From assembly GCF_037029465.1 (NCBI RefSeq), contig NZ_JAYMEM010000009.1, forward strand, positions 186,001 to 250,000: a stretch of 64,000 bases of DNA, given 5' to 3'. Below the pieces are notes generated by a model. The model did no database searches and had not been told where the DNA came from. It saw only the letters and a list, made by a program, of their open reading frames with translations. The translations under genes were made by a program, and so were the position numbers. Each line of letters begins with the position of its first letter. Position 1 is the first letter of the stretch. This document shows, piece by piece, positions 26,838 through 34,220 of this stretch. This DNA comes from Mesoflavibacter sp037029465. GTDB lineage: Bacteria; Bacteroidota; Bacteroidia; Flavobacteriales; Flavobacteriaceae.

Positions 26838-27419
26838 CTACATAATTTCATCGTAATAATTTCGCTTCCAATTTTCTGTGTTTTTATAATCTGTCATACT
26901 CATTCCAACCACATCCTTAAATTGTCTAGATAAGTGATTTACACTGCTGTAATCCAATAAGTACCCTATATCAGAGAAGGAATGCTGTTTAAGCTGTATG
27001 AGTTCCTTGACTTTTTCAATTTTTAATTTTATAAAGTACTTTTCAATGGTGGTCTTTTCCTTCGATGAGAATAGTTTGCTCAATGCCTTGTAATCTCGGT
27101 GAAGGGTTGATGATAAATGTTCTGAGGTCTTAACTTTTAACGTTAGTGGTAGCTCATCAAGTTGTTCAATTAGAATAATTTTTATTCTTTCAACAAGCAT
27201 ATCTTCTTCACTTTTTACAATCTCAAAACCATTTGCGTGCAGCACTTGGGCAACCTATTGGTTAATTTGTGCCTTGCTTAGGTTTGGTGCTTCTACTAAA
27301 AGCTTTCCTAACTCTAGGGAAAGGACAGTTATTCCTAGTTCTTGTAGTTCTTGCTTAATTACTTTTAAGCAACGACTACACACCATATTTTTAACCCAAA
27401 ATTCTTTTGGTTGTGTCAT
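26838..27419 (-). pseudogene. HMA-AraC regulator interrupted by an in-frame TAG
   Basis: An intact version of this gene would encode an HMA-like domain with NMVCSRC (start MTQPKEFWVKN at 27419) fused to an AraC-type helix-turn-helix (SFSDIGYLLDYSSVNHLSRQFK). An in-frame TAG stop at 27255-27257 separates them after KAQINQ; the frame continues with VAQVLHANGF without any shift. Its intact paralogue at 42.6-43.1 kb aligns throughout (VKELI, YLLDYSSV versus FKLNYSSV). The first fragment has no HTH and the second no CxxC, so the regulator is probably inactive. A single C-to-T substitution in a CAG would explain it; read error is also possible. Confidence 0.8.
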
Positions 27420-27563
27420 ATCTAATAGGGTATTGTTATTGGGCTTTTGCTCAATAGCCAATCCTGTAATTGAATGTTTACAGGGTAATTTGCAAATAAA
27501 ACTGTAGGGAATAGGGTACAACAGTTTACAGCCAAAGAATAAGCGCTGGCTATAACCAATTGT

Positions 27564-27585
27564 GCAGTAAAAGGGCTTTTACTGC
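27564..27585 (-). terminator. Perfect 22-base hairpin downstream of HYC_CC_PP gene
   Basis: GCAGTAAAAG and CTTTTACTGC form a perfect 10-bp stem with a GG spacer. It starts 12 bases after the stop codon of the minus-strand HYC_CC_PP gene. There is no U tract beyond the hairpin on that strand, so it may act as an RNA-stabilising or weak terminator element rather than a classical intrinsic terminator. Confidence 0.5.
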
Positions 27586-27596
27586 TATGTAGAAAA

Positions 27597-28019
27597 TCAA
27601 ATTAAGTAAATCTCGTATAGAGTATGGATGTCCTTGGACAACAAGGGCGGCCTGTAGGCCTGGAAAGGAACTATATTTTTATCTAGCCCTTCAAAAAGGT
27701 TAATGTAGGTGTAAATAAATGTTTTTACAAATACTAATTGGTCAGCTTCTAAAACCGTAGTTGATTTTTTGAAGGCGTCATTAGCTTCTTTTAGTATAGT
27801 CTGATTGTCGCAACAATCTTTTTCTTGTATAGATGTACATTTTTTAAAAGGATTATTTTCCTTTTGAACCTTGTCCTTGCAAGCTTCAGCTTTGCTGAAG
27901 AATGCCATATCCACTAACTTATTACAGCAAAAATGCATATTTACTGTAAAGGAAGAGGTTGATAGCAAAATAAATGCTGCTAAAAAGAAAGACAATATTT
28001 TTGTAAAAAATGTTTTCAC
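27597..28019 (-). CDS. HYC_CC_PP family protein (divergent copy)
   Basis: A 140-residue exported protein of the HYC_CC_PP family, found next to copper genes in Bacteroidota. After a signal peptide (FFLAAFILLSTSSFTV) come HFC (in place of HYC), CC at KDCCDNQ and PP at YRPPLL; cysteines also occur in FCCNK. The start is a GTG at 28019, since ATG is not available upstream. Function is unknown; the Cys and His residues suggest periplasmic metal binding. It is divergently transcribed from a second unknown gene, with a palindrome between them. Confidence 0.75.
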   Translation of the reverse strand: MKTFFTKILSFFLAAFILLSTSSFTVNMHFCCNKLVDMAFFSKAEACKDKVQKENNPFKKCTSIQEKDCCDNQTILKEANDAFKKSTTVLEADQLVFVKTFIYTYINLFEGLDKNIVPFQAYRPPLLSKDIHTLYEIYLI

Positions 28020-28034
28020 CTGATAAATTTAAGA

Positions 28035-28114
28035 AATTTTGTTTAACATTTAAGTAAAATGAGTTTTTATTTCAACATACTCCTTATTAATATTTTACGA
28101 GTGTTAAACAAATT
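28035..28114. promoter_or_regulatory. Two copies of a TGTTAAACAAA(A)TT motif in the divergent region
   Basis: ATGTTAAACAAAATT is present on the minus strand at 28035-28049 and a near copy, TGTTAAACAAATT, on the plus strand at 28102-28114. The same 15 bases recur at 28694-28708 upstream of the second HYC_CC_PP gene. The core TGTTnAACA is a 9-bp palindrome. Recurrence near both HYC_CC_PP genes suggests a shared operator. The regulator is unknown. Confidence 0.4.
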
Positions 28115-28149
28115 CCCATTCATACAAATGTAAATCTAAAGATTAAACA

Positions 28150-28173
28150 GAAATATGACATTTGTCATATTTC
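28150..28173. promoter_or_regulatory. Perfect 24-bp palindrome between divergent genes
   Basis: GAAATATGACA and TGTCATATTTC are exact inverted arms with TT between, lying between the divergent HYC_CC_PP gene (minus) and a small secreted-protein gene (plus). Its core, ATGAC-N4-GTCAT, has the 5-4-5 spacing used by Crp/Fnr-family regulators, although the sequence does not match a canonical site. The downstream TAATTTTG at 28191-28198 is a plausible -7 box, so the palindrome would sit near -33 to -50. A regulator of this type is not encoded in the window. Confidence 0.5.
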
Positions 28174-28230
28174 AAATGCAGCAAGATTTATAATTTTGGT
28201 AACTTCTAATAGATTTGCAAAAAATTGACT

Positions 28231-28665
28231 ATGAAAAAGATGCTAATATTATTCGTTACTCTCATTGTAGGGCAAACTGTCATTTCTCAAGAGAAGTTGA
28301 CAGATTTAAAGCTGGAGTATCAGGCAATTTCCCGAGGCAGTTTTGAGAAAATGACATTGACAAAGGATGTTATGTTTTATAGTGACGACAGAGGAAAAAA
28401 AACGACGGCTACTGTCAATTTAAGTGAGAAACAATGGGATAAAGTAAATAGATTGGTCAATCAAATTAAGCTTAAAGAACTCCCATACCTAAAAGCTCCT
28501 TCAGATAAAAGAAAATATGATGGTGCTGCACATGCAAAACTTAAAGTGTTTGTAAATGATAAAGAATATGAGTCATCTAGTTTTGATCATGGTAATCCTC
28601 CTATAGAGATAAAAAGCCTAGTAGAGTATATTATGACCATGAGTAAATCAAAGGATGGTAACTAG
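28231..28665 (+). CDS. Small secreted protein of unknown function
   Basis: A 144-residue protein with a signal peptide (MKKMLILFVTLIVGQTVIS, cleaved near SQ). The start ATG at 28231 is preferred over the upstream TTG. The rest is soluble and beta-rich, without Cys clusters or recognised domains. A TAATTTTG -7 element lies 33 bases upstream (28191-28198), with a 24-bp palindrome before it. It lies between the two HYC_CC_PP genes. No function can be assigned; a periplasmic copper-related role is possible from the neighbours. Confidence 0.65.
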   Translation: MKKMLILFVTLIVGQTVISQEKLTDLKLEYQAISRGSFEKMTLTKDVMFYSDDRGKKTTATVNLSEKQWDKVNRLVNQIKLKELPYLKAPSDKRKYDGAAHAKLKVFVNDKEYESSSFDHGNPPIEIKSLVEYIMTMSKSKDGN

Positions 28666-28693
28666 TATTTTACTTTTGTAAAAAACTAAATTT

Positions 28694-28734
28694 ATGTTAA
28701 ACAAAATTAAAATGTAAAAATTTTTGTAGCTTTG
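28694..28734 (+). promoter_or_regulatory. Promoter region of the HYC_CC_PP / cus operon
   Basis: TAGCTTTG at 28727-28734 fits the Bacteroidota -7 consensus TAnnTTTG and lies 8 bases before the ATG, so the leader would be very short. Upstream, ATGTTAAACAAAATT (28694-28708) matches the motif in the other HYC_CC_PP promoter region. A clear -33 TTTG is not visible at the usual distance. Together these suggest an activator-dependent promoter. Confidence 0.5.
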
Positions 28735-28742
28735 CAGAACCA

Positions 28743-29159
28743 ATGAAGAAGGTTTTTTATAAAATAGTATCCTTTTGTATGGCACTTTTAGTGTTTCTAT
28801 CTACATTGTCTTTCACAATTGAAAGTCATTATTGTGGGGATGTTTTAGTGGATACTTCAATGTTTGGTGCTGTAGATACCTGTGGTATGGAAACCCAACA
28901 AAAAACTGATTCTTCGGAATGCAGTTTGGCTAAAAAAGACTGTTGCAGTAACGAGCAATTAGTTGTTGATGGTCAAGATAACTTAAAACTTTCTTTTGAT
29001 AAATTAAATAAAGAGCAACAGAAATTAGTTGCTACATTTATTTACACCTATGTAAATCTGTTTGCAGAACAACAAACAGAAAAACCTACTTTCACGGATT
29101 ATTCTCCGCCTCCCTTGGTCAGGGATGTTCAAGTTTTAGACCAAACTTTCCTTATTTGA
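28743..29159 (+). CDS. HYC_CC_PP family protein
   Basis: A 138-residue exported protein of the family named for its motifs: HYC in ESHYCGDVL, CC in KKDCCSNEQ and PP in YSPPPLV. A signal peptide occupies the first 25 residues (FCMALLVFLSTLSFTI). Further Cys residues (TCGME, SECS) may bind metal. It precedes cusA by about 100 bases in the same direction and seems to be the first gene of the copper operon. The copy at 27.6 kb is the divergent paralogue. Function is unknown. Confidence 0.75.
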   Translation: MKKVFYKIVSFCMALLVFLSTLSFTIESHYCGDVLVDTSMFGAVDTCGMETQQKTDSSECSLAKKDCCSNEQLVVDGQDNLKLSFDKLNKEQQKLVATFIYTYVNLFAEQQTEKPTFTDYSPPPLVRDVQVLDQTFLI

Positions 29160-29256
29160 TTTTTAAGTAATTAGTACTGTAGTCCAACATTAAATTGTAT
29201 GGACTAAGCTGTTTGGTTTTTGTTTTAGACAACAAAATTATAATTACTTAAAAATC
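29158..29256. repeat. 16-bp perfect inverted repeat between HYC_CC_PP and cusA genes
   Basis: GATTTTTAAGTAATTA at 29158-29173 and its exact reverse complement at 29241-29256 flank a 67-base spacer that itself contains the inverted pair TAGTCC/GGACTA. The left arm overlaps the stop codon of the HYC_CC_PP gene; the right arm ends 7 bases before cusA. ATTT lies directly outside both arms, like a target-site duplication. It could be a miniature transposon-like element or a structured leader controlling cusA. Confidence 0.6.
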
Positions 29257-29262
29257 ATTTAT

Positions 29263-32200
29263 ATGCTAAATAAAAGCATCAAATTCTTAATAGAAAATAA
29301 ACTAGTAGCGGTTCTGTTACTAGCCTTATTCGTGGCTTGGGGAGTTGTAAACGCACCTTTTGAATGGAATACCGGTTCCTTACCACGCAATCCTGTAGCG
29401 GTGGATGCCATTCCCGATATTGGCGAAAACCAACAAATTGTATTTACGAAATGGGATGGACGTTCGCCACAAGATATTGAAGACCAAATAACCTATCCGC
29501 TTACCACTTCACTTCTTGGTATTCCTGGGGTAAAGACCATACGGAGTTCTTCGATGTTCGGTTTTTCCAGTATTTATATCATTTTTGAAGAAGACATAGA
29601 ATTTTATTGGAGTCGAAGCCGTATTCTCGAAAAATTAAATTCGTTGCCCGCTGGATTATTACCCGACGGAGTGAATCCCGCACTGGGTCCGGATGCTACA
29701 GGTCTAGGGCAAATTTATTGGTACACATTAGAGGGTCGTGATGAAAATGGAAATGTAACAGGCGGTTGGGACTTACAAGAATTAAGAAGTATCCAGGACT
29801 TTTATGTGAAATATGCACTGTCCTCAGCAAGCGGTGTTTCAGAAGTAGCCTCTATTGGTGGTTACGTTTTAGAATACCAAGTGGATGTCAACCCAGAGTT
29901 GATGAAGCAGTATAAAATTGACTTAAATCAAGTCGTTAAAGCTGTTAAGCAAAGTAACCAAGACGTAGGTGCGCAAACATTAGAAATAAACCAAGCTGAA
30001 TATCTAATCCGGGGTTTAGGATATGTTAAGTCTATTTCAGACCTAGAGAATGCAGTAGTTACTTCAGAAGATTTTACCTCTATACGCTTAAAGGATATTG
30101 CCAATGTCTCTCACGGACCTGCAACAAGAAGAGGGCTTTTAGATAAAGAAGGTGCTGAAGTTGTAGGTGGTGTTGTAGTAGCCCGCTACGGCGCTAACCC
30201 TATGGCGGTTATTAATAATGTTAAGGAGAAAATAAATGAACTAAGTTCAGGCTTACCTTCTAAAACTCTGAGCGATGGAAGGACATCGCAGTTGACCATT
30301 GTTCCTTTTTATGATAGAACCGAACTCATACAGGAAACATTAGGAACACTTGATGAAGCATTGACTCTAGAAATTTTGATAACCATTTTCGTAATTATCA
30401 TTATGGTATTCAACCTCAGGGCTTCTGTATTGATTTCAGGACTATTACCTGTGGCGGTATTGATGGTTTTTATATCAATGAAGTTGTTTAATGTAGATGC
30501 CAATATTGTCGCTTTATCTGGTATTGCCATCGCCATTGGTACAATGGTAGATGTGGGAGTTATTCTATCTGAAAATGTACTGCGTCACATAGATGAAAAT
30601 GACCAGAACCTACCAATGAATACAGTTGTATATAATGCCACAGCCGAGGTCTCTGGCGCTATTCTAACTGCTGTTATGACCACAATAATAAGTTTTATTC
30701 CTGTATTCACTATGATAGGAGCTGAAGGTAAGTTATTTCGACCTTTGGCCTTCACGAAAACAGCGGCACTCACAGCATCTCTTATAGTGGCATTATTTCT
30801 TATACCACCTTTTGCAGCCTATTTTTTCAGAAAGCGTAATGTAAAAATTTCTTTTAGATACATTCTCAATATTGCTTTAGTAATAATTGGTCTGTTAGCA
30901 GTAATTTTTGGACATACCCTTGGGCTTATACTGGTTGCATATGGTATTGTTGGTTTACTGTCTGTTAAAGAAAAAATATCGGCAGATAGAGCTAATATCA
31001 TCAACATATTTATTTCAGCCTTTGCCATTGTATTCTTGTTGGCGGAATATTGGAGACCATTGGGTGTAGATAGAAGCATTTTCTGGAACTTAATATTTGT
31101 GGGCCTAATATGCTTTGGCCTGTTGGGTATATTTACGCTTTTTAGGAGCTATTACGTGCGCATATTAAATTGGGCGTTACGCAATAAACTCTTGTTTCTA
31201 TCGATACCTACTGCTATTGTTGTCTTCGGTGTTATGATAATGCGGAATACGGGTAAGGAATTTATGCCATCACTTAATGAAGGGTCTTTTCTTTTAATGC
31301 CCACATCAATGCCCCACGCTGGAGTTGAAGAGAATAAGCGCGTATTGCAACAACTAGATATGGCCGTTGCTAGCATCCCAGAGATTGAAACGGTGGTTGG
31401 TAAATCTGGACGTACAGAATCGGCTTTAGACCCAGCACCGTTGTCAATGTATGAAAATGTAATTCAGTACAAGTCTGAATACATTTTAAATGATAAAAGA
31501 GAAAGACAACGATTTAAAGTTAATGAAGATGGTCTCTTTATGTTAAAGGATGGTAGCTTGGTTACAAATCCAAATGTTGAATTGGAAGTAGACGAAGGCA
31601 AGTATGATGCCACCTTATTAAAAGACCCTTTTAACATTACCGATAGACAACTTATACCAGACGATGATGGTGAGTATTATAGAAACTGGCGACCAGAAAT
31701 TGAATCGCCCGATGATATTTGGAAAGAGATTGTAAAGGTAACTAAACTTCCCGGAGTTACTTCAGCACCTAAATTACAACCTATTGAAACCCGATTGGTA
31801 ATGCTTCAAACGGGTATGCGAGCGCCAATGGGTATCAAAGTGAAAGGGCAAGATTTAAATGAGATAGAAGCCTTTGGAGTGCAATTGGAGGATATATTAA
31901 AACAAGCCGACGGTGTTAAGGATGAAGCGGTTTTTGCAGACCGAATAGTTGGTAAACCTTACCTTTTATTGGATATCGATAGAGACAAGCTTGCTCGTTA
32001 TGGTATTTCCATACAGCAGGTACAGCAAGTGATACAAGTGTCTATAGGTGGTATGGTGCTTACACAAACTGTTGAAGGCAGGGAGCGATATGGAATACGT
32101 GTACGTTACCCAAGAGAACTACGTGCAAATCCTAATGACTTAAAAGATATTTATGTTCCGGTAGAAAAGGGCAACCCAGTACCCATAAGTGAATTGGTTA

Positions 32201-33003
32201 CCATTCGTTATGAGCAAGGACCACAAATCATAAAAAGTGAGGATACTTTTTTAGTAGGTTACGTGCTCTTTGATAAGTTGGATGGTTATGCCGAGGTAGA
32301 TGTGGTAGAAAACGCCCAAGCGCTCATACAAGAAAAGATTGATAATGGACAGCTTGTTGTGCCAAAAGGAATTAACTATCAATTTACAGGAACCTATGAG
32401 AACCAATTAAGGGCCGAAAAAACACTTGGTGTAGTTGTGCCACTCGCATTGCTAATTATATTTCTCATTCTTTATTTCCAATTCCGTTCTGTTGCAACAT
32501 CCCTTATGGTATTTACAGGAATTGCCGTAGCGTTTGCGGGAGGCTTTTTAATGATTTGGTTTTATGGCCAGGATTGGTTTTTGAACTTTAGCTTCTTTGG
32601 TGAAAACCTACGAGACCTGTTCCAAATGCACACTATAAACTTGAGTGTTGCCGTTTGGGTTGGGTTTATTGCATTGTTTGGTATTGCCACAGACGACGGT
32701 GTGGTAATGGCAACCTACCTCACACAGACCTTTGATAAAAACAAGCCTAAAGACAGAAAAGGAATAAGAGCGTCAGTAATTGAGGCTGGAGAAAAGCGTA
32801 TCCGTCCTTGTTTGATGACGACGGCAACAACCATTCTTGCCTTGTTACCAGTACTCACTTCAACAGGTAGAGGTAGTGATATAATGATACCAATGGCTAT
32901 TCCAAGTTTCGGAGGTATGTTAATTGCACTAATAACCTTATTTGTTGTACCGGTATTATTTAGTTTGAAACACGAACTTAAATTAAAAAAAGCTACAAAA
33001 TGA
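29263..33003 (+). CDS. cusA: CusA-type Cu/Ag RND efflux pump
   Basis: A 1246-residue heavy-metal RND transporter that moves Cu(I) or Ag(I) from the periplasm out through a tripartite channel using the proton gradient. The N-terminal helix is followed by VDAIPDIGENQQIVFTKW, then GLGQIYWYTLEG and the proton-relay helix IAIAIGTMVDVGVILSEN, characteristic of the CusA branch. Compared with E. coli CusA (1047 residues) about 200 more residues are present, mostly in extra membrane helices and loops near residue 550-650 and in the second periplasmic domain. Its stop overlaps the TolC gene as ATGA, so the two are coupled. The adaptor CusB is encoded at 40.5 kb. Confidence 0.95.
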   Translation: MLNKSIKFLIENKLVAVLLLALFVAWGVVNAPFEWNTGSLPRNPVAVDAIPDIGENQQIVFTKWDGRSPQDIEDQITYPLTTSLLGIPGVKTIRSSSMFGFSSIYIIFEEDIEFYWSRSRILEKLNSLPAGLLPDGVNPALGPDATGLGQIYWYTLEGRDENGNVTGGWDLQELRSIQDFYVKYALSSASGVSEVASIGGYVLEYQVDVNPELMKQYKIDLNQVVKAVKQSNQDVGAQTLEINQAEYLIRGLGYVKSISDLENAVVTSEDFTSIRLKDIANVSHGPATRRGLLDKEGAEVVGGVVVARYGANPMAVINNVKEKINELSSGLPSKTLSDGRTSQLTIVPFYDRTELIQETLGTLDEALTLEILITIFVIIIMVFNLRASVLISGLLPVAVLMVFISMKLFNVDANIVALSGIAIAIGTMVDVGVILSENVLRHIDENDQNLPMNTVVYNATAEVSGAILTAVMTTIISFIPVFTMIGAEGKLFRPLAFTKTAALTASLIVALFLIPPFAAYFFRKRNVKISFRYILNIALVIIGLLAVIFGHTLGLILVAYGIVGLLSVKEKISADRANIINIFISAFAIVFLLAEYWRPLGVDRSIFWNLIFVGLICFGLLGIFTLFRSYYVRILNWALRNKLLFLSIPTAIVVFGVMIMRNTGKEFMPSLNEGSFLLMPTSMPHAGVEENKRVLQQLDMAVASIPEIETVVGKSGRTESALDPAPLSMYENVIQYKSEYILNDKRERQRFKVNEDGLFMLKDGSLVTNPNVELEVDEGKYDATLLKDPFNITDRQLIPDDDGEYYRNWRPEIESPDDIWKEIVKVTKLPGVTSAPKLQPIETRLVMLQTGMRAPMGIKVKGQDLNEIEAFGVQLEDILKQADGVKDEAVFADRIVGKPYLLLDIDRDKLARYGISIQQVQQVIQVSIGGMVLTQTVEGRERYGIRVRYPRELRANPNDLKDIYVPVEKGNPVPISELVTIRYEQGPQIIKSEDTFLVGYVLFDKLDGYAEVDVVENAQALIQEKIDNGQLVVPKGINYQFTGTYENQLRAEKTLGVVVPLALLIIFLILYFQFRSVATSLMVFTGIAVAFAGGFLMIWFYGQDWFLNFSFFGENLRDLFQMHTINLSVAVWVGFIALFGIATDDGVVMATYLTQTFDKNKPKDRKGIRASVIEAGEKRIRPCLMTTATTILALLPVLTSTGRGSDIMIPMAIPSFGGMLIALITLFVVPVLFSLKHELKLKKATK

Positions 33004-34217
33004 GAAATATAATTCTATTGGGAATTGTCTTTTTCGCTTTCGCGAAGATTAATGCACAGCAATTAGCTTCTTACATTCAAGAAGCTCAAGATAACAATCC
33101 CGAAATTCAAGCTTTTGAATTGCGCTACAACATAGCAGAAGAAAAAGTTAATGAAGCTAATACCCTGCCAGATACACAAATAAGTGCTGGCTATTTCATT
33201 AGTGAACCTGAAACACGAACTGGAGCGCAACGCGCACGTTTCTCAGTCAAGCAAATGTTACCATGGTTTGGGACTATTTCGGCAAGGGAAAATTACGCAA
33301 GCTCAATAGCTGAGGCCCAATATGTAGATATTGTCATTATGAAGCGCAAATTGGCACTTTCAGTCTCTCAATCCTATTATAAACTATATGCTATTAGGGC
33401 CAAACAATTGGTTCTCGAGAAAAATATCGACCTTTTAGAAACCTATGAACGTTTAGCATTAACGTCGGTAGAAGTTGATAAGGCATCAGCTGTTGATGTA
33501 CTTCGTCTTCAAATTAGGCAAAATGAACTTGTACAACAAAAAGAAGTATTAGAGCAAGATTACCTTGCCGAACAGGCAACCTTCAATAATCTATTAAATC
33601 GTGATGAGACCATTGCTGTAACTGTGGTTGAGGATATGTTTATTCCAGATGAGGACGCATTAATATTGACAGAAAATCTTCAGTTAAATCCTGAACTCAT
33701 TAAATATGATAAACTCTATGAATCCGTTGGGCAATCAGAGTTGTTGAATCAAAAACAGAGCTCACCCAATATAGGCTTTGGGCTGGATTATGTACCAGTT
33801 TCTGAGCGTCCTGATATGAATTTTACTGACAATGGAAAGGACATCATAATGCCAATGGTATCTATCTCAATTCCAATTTTTAACAATAAATACAAATCTG
33901 TAACAAAACAGAATCAGTTAAAGCAGTTGCAGATACAGTCCCAAAAAGAAGATAGATTAAACAAACTTGAAACCCTATTAGCAGATGCGAAGTACAACCG
34001 AGAAAATGCGAGAATTAAATTCAATATTCAATCGGACAATCTAAAACAAGCAAATGATGCTGAAGAAATCTTGATAAAGAATTATGAAACGGGCACTATT
34101 GATTTTAACGATGTACTGGATGTTCAAGAGTTGCAATTAAAATTTCAAATAAACCTTATAGAATCTATTAAAGGCTATTATGTACAATATGCTTTGATTA
34201 ATTATTTAACACAATAA
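33000..34217 (+). CDS. TolC-family outer-membrane channel protein
   Basis: A 405-residue outer-membrane factor with a signal peptide (NIILLGIVFFAFAKINAQ) and two long coiled-coil repeats typical of TolC channels (YIQEAQDNNPEIQAFELRY and later LQIRQNELVQQKEVLEQ). It would complete the tripartite pump with CusA and CusB. It is shorter than E. coli TolC or CusC (about 460), as in many Bacteroidota. Its start overlaps the cusA stop by four bases, indicating translational coupling. The protein ends QYALINYLTQ, and the next gene starts 3 bases after. Confidence 0.9.
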   Translation: MRNIILLGIVFFAFAKINAQQLASYIQEAQDNNPEIQAFELRYNIAEEKVNEANTLPDTQISAGYFISEPETRTGAQRARFSVKQMLPWFGTISARENYASSIAEAQYVDIVIMKRKLALSVSQSYYKLYAIRAKQLVLEKNIDLLETYERLALTSVEVDKASAVDVLRLQIRQNELVQQKEVLEQDYLAEQATFNNLLNRDETIAVTVVEDMFIPDEDALILTENLQLNPELIKYDKLYESVGQSELLNQKQSSPNIGFGLDYVPVSERPDMNFTDNGKDIIMPMVSISIPIFNNKYKSVTKQNQLKQLQIQSQKEDRLNKLETLLADAKYNRENARIKFNIQSDNLKQANDAEEILIKNYETGTIDFNDVLDVQELQLKFQINLIESIKGYYVQYALINYLTQ

Positions 34218-34220
34218 AAA

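Noticed and set aside
27420..27521. Upstream extension (MYPIPYSF...) of the broken HMA-AraC gene
   Set aside because: The extra 34 residues precede MTQPKEFWVKN, which aligns with the start of the intact paralogue; they are not part of the domain.
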